Below, one piece after another: positions 1-7,756 of a stretch of 64,000 nucleotides of DNA; position 1 is the stretch's first letter, and every line of letters starts with the position of its first letter. The position numbers and the translations under genes were made by a program. Below the pieces are notes generated by a model that worked only from the letters and a program-made list of their open reading frames with translations, did not search any database and had not been told where the DNA came from. The DNA comes from Streptomyces cellostaticus (lineage in GTDB: Bacteria; Actinomycetota; Actinomycetes; Streptomycetales; Streptomycetaceae). The stretch covers positions 1 through 64,000 of the forward strand of contig NZ_JALLIN010000030.1 in the NCBI RefSeq assembly GCF_023630175.1. The letters run 5' to 3'.

Positions 1-234
1 CACATCGGTGGCCGTGGCGAGTTCACGCAGCAGGGCCAGGGTTTCGTCGGTGACCAGGTGCTTGCTGTAGTCGATGTGCAGGTCGCCGACCCGGACGGCG
101 TAGCGCTCGGCGCGGCCGGGGTCCGTGGCGAACAGCTCGCGCAGGGTGGGCCGGCCCGCGGCCCGGTGGTCCTCCAGGGCCGTCCACTCGGGGCGGCGGG
201 TGAGCTCGGGGGGGTCTGACGGTGCGTCGGGCAT
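1..234 (-). CDS. pgi: Glucose-6-phosphate isomerase, N-terminal part (cut by window edge)
   Basis: Interconverts glucose-6-phosphate and fructose-6-phosphate in the cytoplasm. Only about 78 N-terminal residues are inside the window, with no stop before the left edge. They contain the family's opening pattern: a PEWTALEDH stretch, then LRELF, then DLHIDYSKHLVTDET at about residues 55-69, typical of bacterial Pgi. The ATG lies one base after the opcA stop (TGA-C-ATG), so it is the last visible gene of the tkt-tal-zwf-opcA-pgi operon and is probably translationally coupled. It was recognised by reading the reverse strand directly. Family assignment is firm; completeness cannot be judged here. 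Confidence 0.88.
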   Translation of the reverse strand, partial: MPDAPSDPPELTRRPEWTALEDHRAAGRPTLRELFATDPGRAERYAVRVGDLHIDYSKHLVTDETLALLRELATATDV

Positions 235-235
235 G

Positions 236-1162
236 TCAGGCGTGCTCCTTGGTGGCCTTGCCGCCGAGGGCGACGGCGTACATCTCGTCGGCGTCGAGGC
301 GGCGCAGCTCCTCGGCGATGAGTTCGGAGGTGGGGCGGACCTTCAGGGCGAGGGTGCGCGGCGGCTGCCCCGGCAGGCTCAGCGTCGCGATGGGTCCCTC
401 GGGGCGGTCGATGACGATCTCCCCGTTCCCGGTGCCGAGCCGGACGGCGGTGACGACCGGCCCCGCCGTGACCACGCGGTCCACCGTCACACCGAGGCGG
501 GCCTCCAGCCAGCGGGAGAGGAGCTCGGCGCTGGGGTTCTCCCGTTCGGCCTCGACGGCCGCCGAGGTCACCTCCATCCGGGCCTGGTCGAGCGCGGCCG
601 CCAGCATGGAGCGCCACGGCGTGAGCCGGGTCCACGCGAGGTCGGTGTCGCCGGGCGCGTAGTGGCGGACCCGGGTCTCCAGGACCTCCAGCGGGCGTTC
701 CACGGCGTACAGGTCGGTGATCCGGCGCTGGGCCAGCGCGCCGAGCGGGTCCCTGGACGGGGTCTCGGGCGCGTCCACCGGCCACCACACGACGACCGGT
801 GCGTCGGGCAGCAGCAGTGGCAGGACCACCGAGTCGGCGTGGTCGGACACCTCGCCGTAGGTGCGCAGCACCACCGTCTCGCCGGTGCCGGCCTCGGAGC
901 CGACCCGGACCTCGGCGTCCAGCCGGGAGGTGGTGCGGTCGCGCAGGGTGCGGGCGTGCCGCTTGATGACCACCAGGGTCCGCGAGGGATGCTCGTGCGA
1001 GGCCTCCTCGGCGGCCCGGAGCGAGTCGTACGCGTTCTCCTCGTCCGTGACGATGACCATCGTCAGGACCATGCCCACGGCCGGGGTGCCGATGGCCCGG
1101 CGGCCCCGTACCAGAGCCTTGTTGATCTTGCTTGCCGTGGTGTCGGTCAGGTCGATCTTCAT
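236..1162 (-). CDS. opcA: OpcA, glucose-6-phosphate dehydrogenase assembly protein
   Basis: 308 residues, normal for actinobacterial OpcA, a cytoplasmic protein associated with assembly or allosteric activation of glucose-6-phosphate dehydrogenase. The N-terminus (TTASKINKALVRGRRAIGTP) and the central VVWWPVDAPE and LDQARMEVTSA segments are characteristic. Its ATG overlaps the zwf stop as ATGA, and pgi follows after one base, so the three genes form one tightly coupled block. No catalytic residues are expected because it is an accessory protein. It appears intact, unlike tal and tkt upstream in the same operon. Confidence 0.93.
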   Translation of the reverse strand: MKIDLTDTTASKINKALVRGRRAIGTPAVGMVLTMVIVTDEENAYDSLRAAEEASHEHPSRTLVVIKRHARTLRDRTTSRLDAEVRVGSEAGTGETVVLRTYGEVSDHADSVVLPLLLPDAPVVVWWPVDAPETPSRDPLGALAQRRITDLYAVERPLEVLETRVRHYAPGDTDLAWTRLTPWRSMLAAALDQARMEVTSAAVEAERENPSAELLSRWLEARLGVTVDRVVTAGPVVTAVRLGTGNGEIVIDRPEGPIATLSLPGQPPRTLALKVRPTSELIAEELRRLDADEMYAVALGGKATKEHA

Positions 1163-2763
1163 GGCCTGCGCCAGCTCCGTCCGTCTCGTGCGAGCATCTC
1201 GTCTGCCTCTTCCGGTCCCCAGGTACCCGCCGGGTACCGGGCCGGCCTGCCGTGCCGGGACCAGTACTCCTCGATCGGGTCGAGGATCTTCCAGGACTCT
1301 TCCACTTCCTGGTGACGGGGGAACAGGTTGGCGTCGCCGAGCAGCACGTCCAGGATGAGCCGCTCGTACGCCTCCGGGCTGGACTCCGTGAACGACTCGC
1401 CGTAGGCGAAGTCCATGGACACGTCCCGGATCTCCATGGACGTGCCCGGCACCTTGGACCCGAACCGCACGGTCATGCCCTCGTCCGGCTGGACGCGGAT
1501 CACGATGGCGTTCTGGCCCAGCTCCTCCGTCGCCGTGTGGTCGAAGGGGGAGTGCGGGGCCCGCTGGAAGACCACCGCGATCTCGGTGACCCGGCGGCCC
1601 AGACGCTTGCCGGTGCGCAGGTAGAAGGGGACGCCCGCCCAGCGGCGGTTGCCGATGCCCAGCTTGATCGCGGCGAAGGTGTCGGTCTTCGACCTGGCGT
1701 CGATGCCGTCCTCGTCGAGGTAGCCGACGACGTTCTCGCCGCCCTGCCAGCCGGCCGTGTACTGGCCGCGCACGGTGTGGCGGCCGAGGTCCTCCGGCAG
1801 CCGCACCGACTTCAGCACCTTCAGCTTCTCGGTGAGCAGCGCCTCCGCGTCGAACGCGATGGGCTCCTCCATGGCCGTGAGGGCCATCAGTTGCAGCAGG
1901 TGGTTCTGGATGACGTCGCGGGCGGCGCCGATGCCGTCGTAGTAGCCGGCGCGGCCCCCGATGCCGATGTCCTCGGCCATGGTGATCTGCACGTGGTCCA
2001 CGAAGGACCGGTTCCAGATCGGTTCGTACATCTGGTTGGCGAAGCGCAGCGCCAGGATGTTCTGGACCGTCTCCTTGCCGAGGTAGTGGTCGATCCGGAA
2101 CACCTGGTCCGGGTCGAACACGTCGTGCAGGACCGCGTTCAGGTCGCGGGCGCTGGCGAGGTCGTGGCCGAACGGCTTCTCGATGACCGCGCGCCGCCAG
2201 GCGCCCCGGGGAGGGGAGGCCAGGCCGTGCTTCTTGAGCTGCCGCACGACCTTGGGGAAGAACTTCGGCGGCACCGAGAGGTAGAACGCGAAGTTGCCGC
2301 CGGTGCCCCGGGAGGCGTCCAGTTCGTCGACGGCGTCCTTGAGCTGCTTGAACGCGGTGTCGTCGTCGAAGTCCCCGGGGATGAACCGCATGCCCTCGGA
2401 GAGCTGCTGCCAGACCTCCTCCCGGAACGGGGTGCGCGAGTGCTCGCGCACCGCGTCGTGCACGACCTGCGCGAAGTCCTGGTCCTCCCAGTCCCGGCGG
2501 GCGAAGCCGACCAGGGAGAATCCGGGCGGCAGCAGGCCCCGGTTGGCCAGGTCGTAGACGGCCGGCATCAGTTTCTTGCGGGAAAGGTCACCGGTCACGC
2601 CGAAGATGACCAGCCCGGAGGGGCCCGCGATGCGGGGCAGCCGGCGGTCGTCGGCGTCCCGCAGCGGGTTCGCCCAGTCGGCGGCGTCGACGGCCGGGCC
2701 GACCGGGACGGGCACCTCCTCGGTTGCGGCCGGATTCTCCGGCTGCTGGGCGTCGGTCGTCAT
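1159..2763 (-). CDS. zwf: Glucose-6-phosphate 1-dehydrogenase
   Basis: 534 residues. Oxidises glucose-6-phosphate with NAD(P)+ as the entry step of the oxidative pentose phosphate pathway. The nucleotide-binding motif GVTGDLSRKK is at residues 55-64, and the substrate/catalytic motif RIDHYLGKE is near residues 222-230. Length and the C-terminal region are normal. A GTG directly precedes the chosen ATG; I chose the ATG because its A is shared with the TGA that ends the true tal reading frame, the usual coupling arrangement. OpcA follows with an ATGA overlap. zwf looks fully functional although both upstream operon members are broken, so transcription must still cross the pseudogenes or start inside them. 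Confidence 0.96.
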   Translation of the reverse strand: MTTDAQQPENPAATEEVPVPVGPAVDAADWANPLRDADDRRLPRIAGPSGLVIFGVTGDLSRKKLMPAVYDLANRGLLPPGFSLVGFARRDWEDQDFAQVVHDAVREHSRTPFREEVWQQLSEGMRFIPGDFDDDTAFKQLKDAVDELDASRGTGGNFAFYLSVPPKFFPKVVRQLKKHGLASPPRGAWRRAVIEKPFGHDLASARDLNAVLHDVFDPDQVFRIDHYLGKETVQNILALRFANQMYEPIWNRSFVDHVQITMAEDIGIGGRAGYYDGIGAARDVIQNHLLQLMALTAMEEPIAFDAEALLTEKLKVLKSVRLPEDLGRHTVRGQYTAGWQGGENVVGYLDEDGIDARSKTDTFAAIKLGIGNRRWAGVPFYLRTGKRLGRRVTEIAVVFQRAPHSPFDHTATEELGQNAIVIRVQPDEGMTVRFGSKVPGTSMEIRDVSMDFAYGESFTESSPEAYERLILDVLLGDANLFPRHQEVEESWKILDPIEEYWSRHGRPARYPAGTWGPEEADEMLARDGRSWRRP

Positions 2764-3255
2764 CACGCCTCAACTCCCTTGTTCTTCAACGACTCGGTGA
2801 CGGCGTCCAGCAGTTCCTGCCGGGCCGTCTCGAACGTGGCGACATCCTCGTCCTCGAGCTGCCGGACGGCCTCGGCGTGGCAGACGCCGAGCCCCCTCGA
2901 CGGCCGGGAGGTCCGCGCGGGCCCGCTCGTGGCGGCCGGTCACCGCGTCGCCGGTGATCTCGCCGTGGTCGGCGGCCGCCCGCACGTGGGCCGTCGTCAT
3001 CATCCGCACGGCCCCGTCGACCGTCACCCCCCGCACCGCGAGCTCGGTGAGCTGCTCCTCGTGACCCTCGCCGGCGCCCATGGCCGACTGGAGGACCGAG
3101 GGGTTGGCGGTGACGCCGACGACGCCACCGCCGGCCACGACACCGGCCGGGCCGCCCGAGGTGACGCGGCTGCGCGACAGGTCGTCCAGCCAGACCGGCA
3201 TCCTCTCGTCGGCGAGGCGCTCCGGAGTTCCCGGAGTGGCGTCTGCTTCGGTCAC
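2763..3255 (-). pseudogene. tal: Transaldolase remnant (internal deletion plus frameshift)
   Basis: About 490 bp where the Streptomyces enzyme needs about 1.1 kb. From a GTG at 3255 the frame reads a normal transaldolase N-terminus (WLDDLSRSRVTSGG, VVGVTANPSVLQ, VDGAVRMMTTAHVR). It then jumps directly to the C-terminal AADHGEITGD segment, losing roughly 200 residues that carry the Schiff-base lysine region. After ADLPAVEGAR the frame shifts, and the expected tail QLEDEDVATFETARQELL continues in another frame to a TGA at 2763-2765 that touches the zwf start. The two recognisable ends and the lost centre show a decayed gene rather than a small new protein. Catalysis is not possible. Confidence 0.93.
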
Positions 3256-3283
3256 AGTGACCTTCTTTCCTGTCGCGCCGGTG

Positions 3284-4240
3284 TCAGGCGTGCGTGGCGG
3301 CCGGTGACTCGCGGGCGGCGGCGACGACGCTCTCGGGGGTGAAGCCGAGCTCGGCGAGGAGCGTGGCCGCGTCGGCGGAGGCGCCGACGCGTTCGAGGGA
3401 GACGGTCCGGCCCGGCGTCGTCCAGGAAGCGGTGCCAGGTCAGGCCGATGCCGGCCGCGACGGCGACCCGGTCCCGCACGGTCGGCGGCAGCACCTGCTC
3501 CCGGTAGGCGGGCGGCTGCTCATCGAACCGCTCCACGCACGGCACGGGCACCACCCGGGTGCGGATCCCCTCGGCCTCCGGCAGTTCCCGCGCGGCGACC
3601 GCGGGCTGCACCTCGGAACCGGTCGCGATGATGATCACCTCCTGGGTCTCGGTCGAGGACTCGCGCAGCACGTAGCCGCCCTTGGCCGCGTCCTCGTTCG
3701 GCGCGTGGGCGGGCACGCCCTGACGGGTGAGCGCGAGTCCGTGCGGGGCAGGGTCGGTGGCGTGCCTCTTCAGGATCTCGGCCCAGGCGATCGCGGTCTC
3801 GTTGGCGTCCGCCGGGCGGACGACGTTCGGGCCGGGGATCGCGCGCGGCGAGGCCATCGCGGCCATGGAGTGCTCGCGGATGCCGAAGTGGATCGTGCGG
3901 CCGTACGGGTACGCCCCGGGCAGCGGGTTGCCGGCGGGCAGGAGGGAGCCGTTCTTGCCGATGGTGGTGTTGTTCGACCCGGCGAGGCCGGCGGAACCGC
4001 CCCACAGCTCCGGGATCACCGCGCCGAGGACCCGCAGCACCTTGCCGGACGCGGTCCACTCCGAGGCGGCCGGATCGTGTGTCATCACTTTTTGAAGGAT
4101 TGTGTACGCGACAGGTGCCCGGCTCATCGCGGTGCCGGGTCGACCTTCTGCACCGCGTCGGCGGCTATAGGGCGGGCGGTGTCCACGGTGCGGAGGGCGA
4201 GGTCGGTCCACTCGAAGCCCTGCGACGTCCGCGTACTCAT
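3284..4240 (-). pseudogene. tkt: Transketolase remnant (several deletions and frameshifts)
   Basis: About 960 bp instead of about 2.1 kb. The original ATG is at 4240, preceded by AGGAGGA, and encodes a standard start (STRTSQGFEWTDLALRTVDT). A small out-of-frame deletion hits the KVGNGHPGTAMS region, leaving KVDPAPR-stop; in the next frame the protein resumes at GTAMSRAPVAYT. It then jumps from HDPAASEWT to ASGKVLRVLGAVIPELWG, losing roughly 300 residues including most of the thiamine-pyrophosphate domain, and jumps again from HSMAAM to ASPRAIPGPNVVRPADANE. After GIGLTWHRFLDDAG a one-base shift moves the real C-terminus (GRTVSLERVGASADAATLL) into another frame. It is clearly non-functional; a second tkt elsewhere is inferred. 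Confidence 0.94.
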
Positions 4241-4280
4241 CTTCAAGAAGTCCTCCTCCATGCGAGTCTACTGGTCGGAC

Positions 4281-4315
4281 GCCTTCAAATCTAAAAGTCT
4301 GATTTTATTGAAGGC
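4281..4315. promoter_or_regulatory. AT-rich inverted repeat between tkt and araC remnants
   Basis: Perfect 8-bp arms GCCTTCAA (4281-4288) and TTGAAGGC (4308-4315) flank a 19-bp centre that is almost all A and T, exceptional in this GC-rich sequence. It lies about 40 bp upstream of the decayed tkt start and about 70 bp upstream of the araC remnant. A promoter/operator for the pentose-phosphate operon is the natural reading, but no regulator is identified. Confidence 0.5.
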
Positions 4316-4385
4316 AGGTCGGGATGCGTCAACCTGTGGTGAATCCGGGACCGCGGTCGCGTGAGCGGAACGGCACACGGAGCAC

Positions 4386-4846
4386 ATGGCGGACCAAGCA
4401 CCCCGAGCCGGGGCCGAGGGCGACGAGGGCAGCCTGCGCACGGCCGTGCCGCGGCACACCCCGACGGCGTTCCTGCCGCGCCCGGCCCACCTCGCCGCCG
4501 GCTCGGCCGAGGCGGCCCGGGCGGCCGGCGGACAGCACCGTCACGCCCTTCCGCGACGCGGTCGAGAGGGGCTTCGCCACCCGGCACAGCGTCAGCGCCT
4601 ACGCGGACGCGCTCGGCTGCTCCCGCCGTACGCTCGTCCGCGCGGTCCGGGCGGCCACCGGCGGGACGCCCAAGGGATTCACCGACAAGCGGGTGGTGCT
4701 GGAGGCCAAGCGCCTGCTCGCGACACGGACCTGCCGATCGGCCGCGTCGGGGTCGCGGCGGGCTTCCCCGGCGCGGCCGACTTCTCCACGTTCTTCCGGC
4801 TCCACACCGGTTCCACCCCGGTGGCCTTCCCGGCCGAACCGCACCG
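4386..4846 (+). pseudogene. AraC-family regulator remnant
   Basis: Three adjoining reading-frame pieces together spell an AraC C-terminal region. In one frame LAHLAAGSAEAARAAGG, then a shift to TPFRDAVERGFATRHSVSAY with the helix-turn-helix (ADALGCSRRTLVRAVRAATG and VVLEAKRLLA), then a shift back to DLPIGRVGVAAGFPGAADFS and FFRLHTGSTPVAFPA, the second AraC helix-turn-helix. Two frameshifts interrupt it, and the usual N-terminal sensor domain (about 150-200 residues) is missing. It is divergent from the decayed transketolase. No function is expected. From its end to about 5115 I see nothing recognisable. Confidence 0.8.
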
Positions 4847-5115
4847 GCCCCGGGACCCTGGCCGGGCGGCCGCTGCCGCCGGTGGTGCGCCGGCCCGGGA
4901 CGCGCCGGGAGCGGCACGCGGGGGCCGTGCGGGGACCTGGGGAGCCGCGCTACGGCGCCGGTGGCGCGGAACGATCCGAACGGCGGGGCCGGGGGCGGCG
5001 TCGGGGGGAACCGGGGAACCGCGACCCGGGCTCCCGGTACGGCTACCGCCTCACACCCGCCGCACGACGTCGTCCACGGCCTCGCGGGATACCGCCCCCG
5101 GCCGCCGAGCGCCCC

Positions 5116-5883
5116 TCAGGAGGCCGAGGAGCAGCAGCCCGAGCCGTCCGCGCGGGGCCGCCCGTTGTGGAGGTCGTCGTCGTGGCCCGCGGCGATCCGT
5201 GCCCACTGCGCGGTCGGCCGCCCGCCCTTGCGGAACTGCTGGCCCAGGGTCTCGTACGGTTGCGGCCAGCCCGCCGGGGAGTCCTCCCAGGTCTCCTGCC
5301 GGCCGTAGACGGTCAGGTCGAGGATGCCGTAGGAGGGGGCCAGCGGTTCGACGCCGCGGCCGGTGGTCCAGTAGGTCTCGTACACCCGGTCGCCGTCGCG
5401 GAGATAGCTGGCCTTCATCCCGAAGCCGCGGCCCGCGAGGAGCCGTTCGTGCGACTCGGCGGGCACCGAGTACCAGGGCACGTCCCAGCCCATGAAGCGG
5501 CGGTACCGGTCGGACTCGTCGAAGGGTCCCTGGCAGAACGCCGCGAAGGTGACGTCACGCTGGTGCAGGTAGGACAGTTCGCGGACCTCGCCGGTGAAGA
5601 AGGTGCAGCCCTCGCACTGTTCGGCGGCTGGGCGGCCGTCGTGCCACATGTGGTACGAGACGAAGAGCTGAGTGCGGCCCTCGAAGGCGGCGATCAGGGG
5701 GACGGTTCCGTCGCCCGTGACGAGCGGGGTGGACGGATCCGTCTCGGTCATGGGCAGGCGTCGTCGTGCGGCGGCTATCGCGTCGCCCTCCCGGGTGTGT
5801 GCCTTCTCCCGGGTGCGCAGGGTGTCGACGGCGGCCAGCCACTCCCGGCGGGAGGCGACCGGCGGCGTGTTCACATCAGTCAT
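5116..5883 (-). CDS. DUF899 family (thioredoxin-fold-like) protein
   Basis: 255 residues of the DUF899 family, predicted thioredoxin-like cytoplasmic proteins of unknown biochemical role. Diagnostic segments are SRREWLAAVDTL near the N-terminus, LFVSYHMWHD, the cysteine-containing EQCEGCTFFTGEV, DVTFAAFCQGPF, and the C-terminal YGILDLTVYGRQETWEDSP. It ends in a cysteine/serine tail (GSGCCSSAS). It stands alone between the AraC remnant and the convergent-spaced glucanase gene, with no evident operon partner. Substrate is unknown; a redox or detoxification role is only a guess from the fold. Confidence 0.85.
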   Translation of the reverse strand: MTDVNTPPVASRREWLAAVDTLRTREKAHTREGDAIAAARRRLPMTETDPSTPLVTGDGTVPLIAAFEGRTQLFVSYHMWHDGRPAAEQCEGCTFFTGEVRELSYLHQRDVTFAAFCQGPFDESDRYRRFMGWDVPWYSVPAESHERLLAGRGFGMKASYLRDGDRVYETYWTTGRGVEPLAPSYGILDLTVYGRQETWEDSPAGWPQPYETLGQQFRKGGRPTAQWARIAAGHDDDLHNGRPRADGSGCCSSAS

Positions 5884-6046
5884 GCCGTTACCGACCCCGC
5901 GGCCCGCGCGAACTCATCGGTCGAGTCCGACGAAGGGGCGCCGCCCCGCGCGGCCGGCGTGCGGGAGTGGCGTGCCGGTGGCCGGCCGACGGTGCCCGGA
6001 CCCGTCACCGGTGGGCGCTCACGGGTCCGGGCGCGTGATCCTCCCG

Positions 6047-7447
6047 TCAGTGACCGAAGTCGAACCAGTTGACGTTCACGAAGTCGGCCGGCTGGCCGCT
6101 GGTGAAGGTGAGGTAGACGTCGTGCGTACCGGTCACCGCGCTGATGTTCGCCGGGACGGTGCGCCACGACTGCCAGCCTCCGGTGTCCGCCACTGCGAAG
6201 CTGCCGGCGGGGGCGTTGCTCCGGCTGTCCAGCCGTACCTCCACCAGCCCGCTCACCCCGGCCGCGGCGCCGCTGGCCACCCGGGCGTAGAACTGCCTGG
6301 CCGCGGTGGAGCCGAAGTCGACGCCCTTGTACAGCGCCCAGTCGCCGTTCGCGAGGGAACCGAGATCCCGCCCGCCGCCGGAGTCGGTGGTGTGCTCGGG
6401 GACCACGCCGGACTGGCTGTCGTAGGACTCGGCCTGGATGGCGCTGTAGGCGTCCCGCCGGCCGGCGGGCGGGGGAGTGGTGCCGCCACCGCCGCCCGAG
6501 GACTGCAGGACCTGTACGTAGTCCACGACCATCGGGTGGTTCGGCTCGGTGCCGCCGTCGGGTCCGCCGCCGAACGCCCCCGGGAAGCCGCCGCCCATGG
6601 CCACGTTGAGGATGACGAAGTAGCCGTGTTCGGTGGCGTTGGCCCAGGTGTTCGCGTCGACCTGGTTGGCCCGCACCGTGTGGAAGTTGACACCGTCGAG
6701 GTAGAAGCGGATCTCCTCGAGGCCGGTCGAGCGGTCCCACTCCATCGAGTAGGTGTGGAAGCCGGCCTGACAGGTGCTGCCGCCGCAGGAGGTGGAGCCG
6801 CCGATGCCGGAGGTCTCGTTGCAGGGGCCGCCCGGGTTGGTGCCGCAGTGCATGGTCGACCAGTCGGTGTTGAGGCCCTGGACGTTCTCCATGATGTCCA
6901 GCTCGCCGACGCCCGGCCAGTTCTGGTAGTTGCCGCGGAACGGCGAGCCGAGCATCCAGAACGCCGGCCAGTAGCCCTTGGCGGCCGCGCCCGTGACATT
7001 GGGCATCTGGATGCGGGCCTGCACCCGCAGCTTGCCGCCCGCCGGGGGCTCGAAGTCGGTGCGCCTGGTCTCGATACGGCCCGAGGTCCAGCGGCCGGCG
7101 GCGTCGCGGCGTGGGGTGATGAGCAGGTTGCCGCCGCCGTCCAGCGCGACGTTGCTGGTGCTGGAGGTCATCGTCTCGACCTCGCCGGTGCCCCAGTTGG
7201 CGGCGCCGCCCGGGTAGGAGGTTCCGGTGTCGTACAACCAGTCGGAGGTGTTGACACCGGAGCCGGCCGAGCCGTTGAAGTCGTCGAGGAACACCTGGGT
7301 CCAGCCGGACGGCGGAGTGGGCGCGGACGCGCTCGCCGGGGCGGTGGCGGCCGTCGCGACCGCCGTGGCCAGACCGAGCGTCGCGAGGACCGCGACCAGT
7401 GTGCGGCGGAACAGCCGAGGTCCGGACATGCCGGAGGGATCGCTCAT
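6047..7447 (-). CDS. Secreted GH16 endo-beta-1,3-glucanase with C-terminal CBM6
   Basis: 466 residues. Extracellular hydrolase of beta-1,3 (or mixed-linkage) glucans. A signal peptide covers about residues 1-41 (basic start, hydrophobic core, ASASA). The GH16 catalytic domain (about 45-300) carries the signature GELDIMEN near residues 181-188, with nucleophile and acid/base glutamates in the E-L-D-I-M-E form. A GGGG/PPP linker leads to a CBM6 domain (about 335-466: AIQAESYDSQSG, LANGDWALYKGVDFG, VNVNWFDFGH). Two LacI-type palindromes directly downstream of a predicted promoter indicate sugar-induced expression. The divergent neighbour is a GH4 phospho-glycosidase. Confidence 0.93.
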   Translation of the reverse strand: MSDPSGMSGPRLFRRTLVAVLATLGLATAVATAATAPASASAPTPPSGWTQVFLDDFNGSAGSGVNTSDWLYDTGTSYPGGAANWGTGEVETMTSSTSNVALDGGGNLLITPRRDAAGRWTSGRIETRRTDFEPPAGGKLRVQARIQMPNVTGAAAKGYWPAFWMLGSPFRGNYQNWPGVGELDIMENVQGLNTDWSTMHCGTNPGGPCNETSGIGGSTSCGGSTCQAGFHTYSMEWDRSTGLEEIRFYLDGVNFHTVRANQVDANTWANATEHGYFVILNVAMGGGFPGAFGGGPDGGTEPNHPMVVDYVQVLQSSGGGGGTTPPPAGRRDAYSAIQAESYDSQSGVVPEHTTDSGGGRDLGSLANGDWALYKGVDFGSTAARQFYARVASGAAAGVSGLVEVRLDSRSNAPAGSFAVADTGGWQSWRTVPANISAVTGTHDVYLTFTSGQPADFVNVNWFDFGH

Positions 7448-7491
7448 GGGGAGAGCCTCTCGAGTGCGGGAGTCGTGTGCGGGGCGAACCT

Positions 7492-7505
7492 TGGAAGCGC
7501 TCCCA
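7492..7505. promoter_or_regulatory. LacI-family operator 1 (CebR-like box)
   Basis: TGGAAGCGCTCCCA differs at one position from the perfect palindrome TGGGAGCGCTCCCA, known as the operator of CebR-type LacI regulators in actinomycetes. It is centred about 50 bp upstream of the glucanase ATG, downstream of the predicted -10. Confidence 0.72.
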
Positions 7506-7514
7506 CGCTGGTAG

Positions 7515-7528
7515 TGAGAGCGCTCTCA
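7515..7528. promoter_or_regulatory. LacI-family operator 2 (perfect palindrome)
   Basis: TGAGAGCGCTCTCA is a perfect 14-bp palindrome with the AGCGCT core typical of LacI/GalR operators. It lies 23 bp (centre to centre) from operator 1, close to two helical turns, and about 240 bp upstream of the GH4 start, so one repressor could control both divergent genes. Confidence 0.75.
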
Positions 7529-7538
7529 GGGTGCCGCC

Positions 7539-7567
7539 AATGTGCTCCCCGGCTCCACGGCCGTCAA
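7539..7567 (-). promoter_or_regulatory. Predicted promoter of the GH16 glucanase gene
   Basis: On the minus strand TTGACG (7567-7562) is followed after 17 bp by CACATT (7544-7539). The two operators start about 10 bp downstream of the -10, the roadblock or start-site position expected for repression. Confidence 0.5.
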
Positions 7568-7756
7568 GAGTTGAAACAGAGAAACTCCGTGACGGGTCGG
7601 AGAGTTCACCGCATGAAGCCACCCGTACCGGAGCAGACCGTGCTGCCCCGGCGGGGCCCGGTCGGGGTGCTGCGGCACGGCCCCCAGCCGGTCCGCCCGT
7701 CCGCCCGTCCGCCGGTCCCGTGCGCCGGCGCGGGGGCCGCCCCGTCGGAGGCGTCG

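Noticed and set aside
1132..3342. 736-residue plus-strand ORF antisense to zwf and the tal remnant
   Set aside because: High-GC shadow: it covers the complement of clear zwf coding sequence and encodes low-complexity Val/Arg/Ala/Gly sequence with no domain or ribosome site.
2763..4240. tkt and tal as short functional proteins
   Set aside because: Both keep only the ends of the normal proteins, lose the catalytic centres and carry frameshifts before their true C-termini.
5672..7756. Long N-terminal extension of the GH4 ORF across the glucanase gene
   Set aside because: It is antisense to the GH16 gene. The GH4 family start is at 7757 with GGAGG, and the operators and promoter lie in between.
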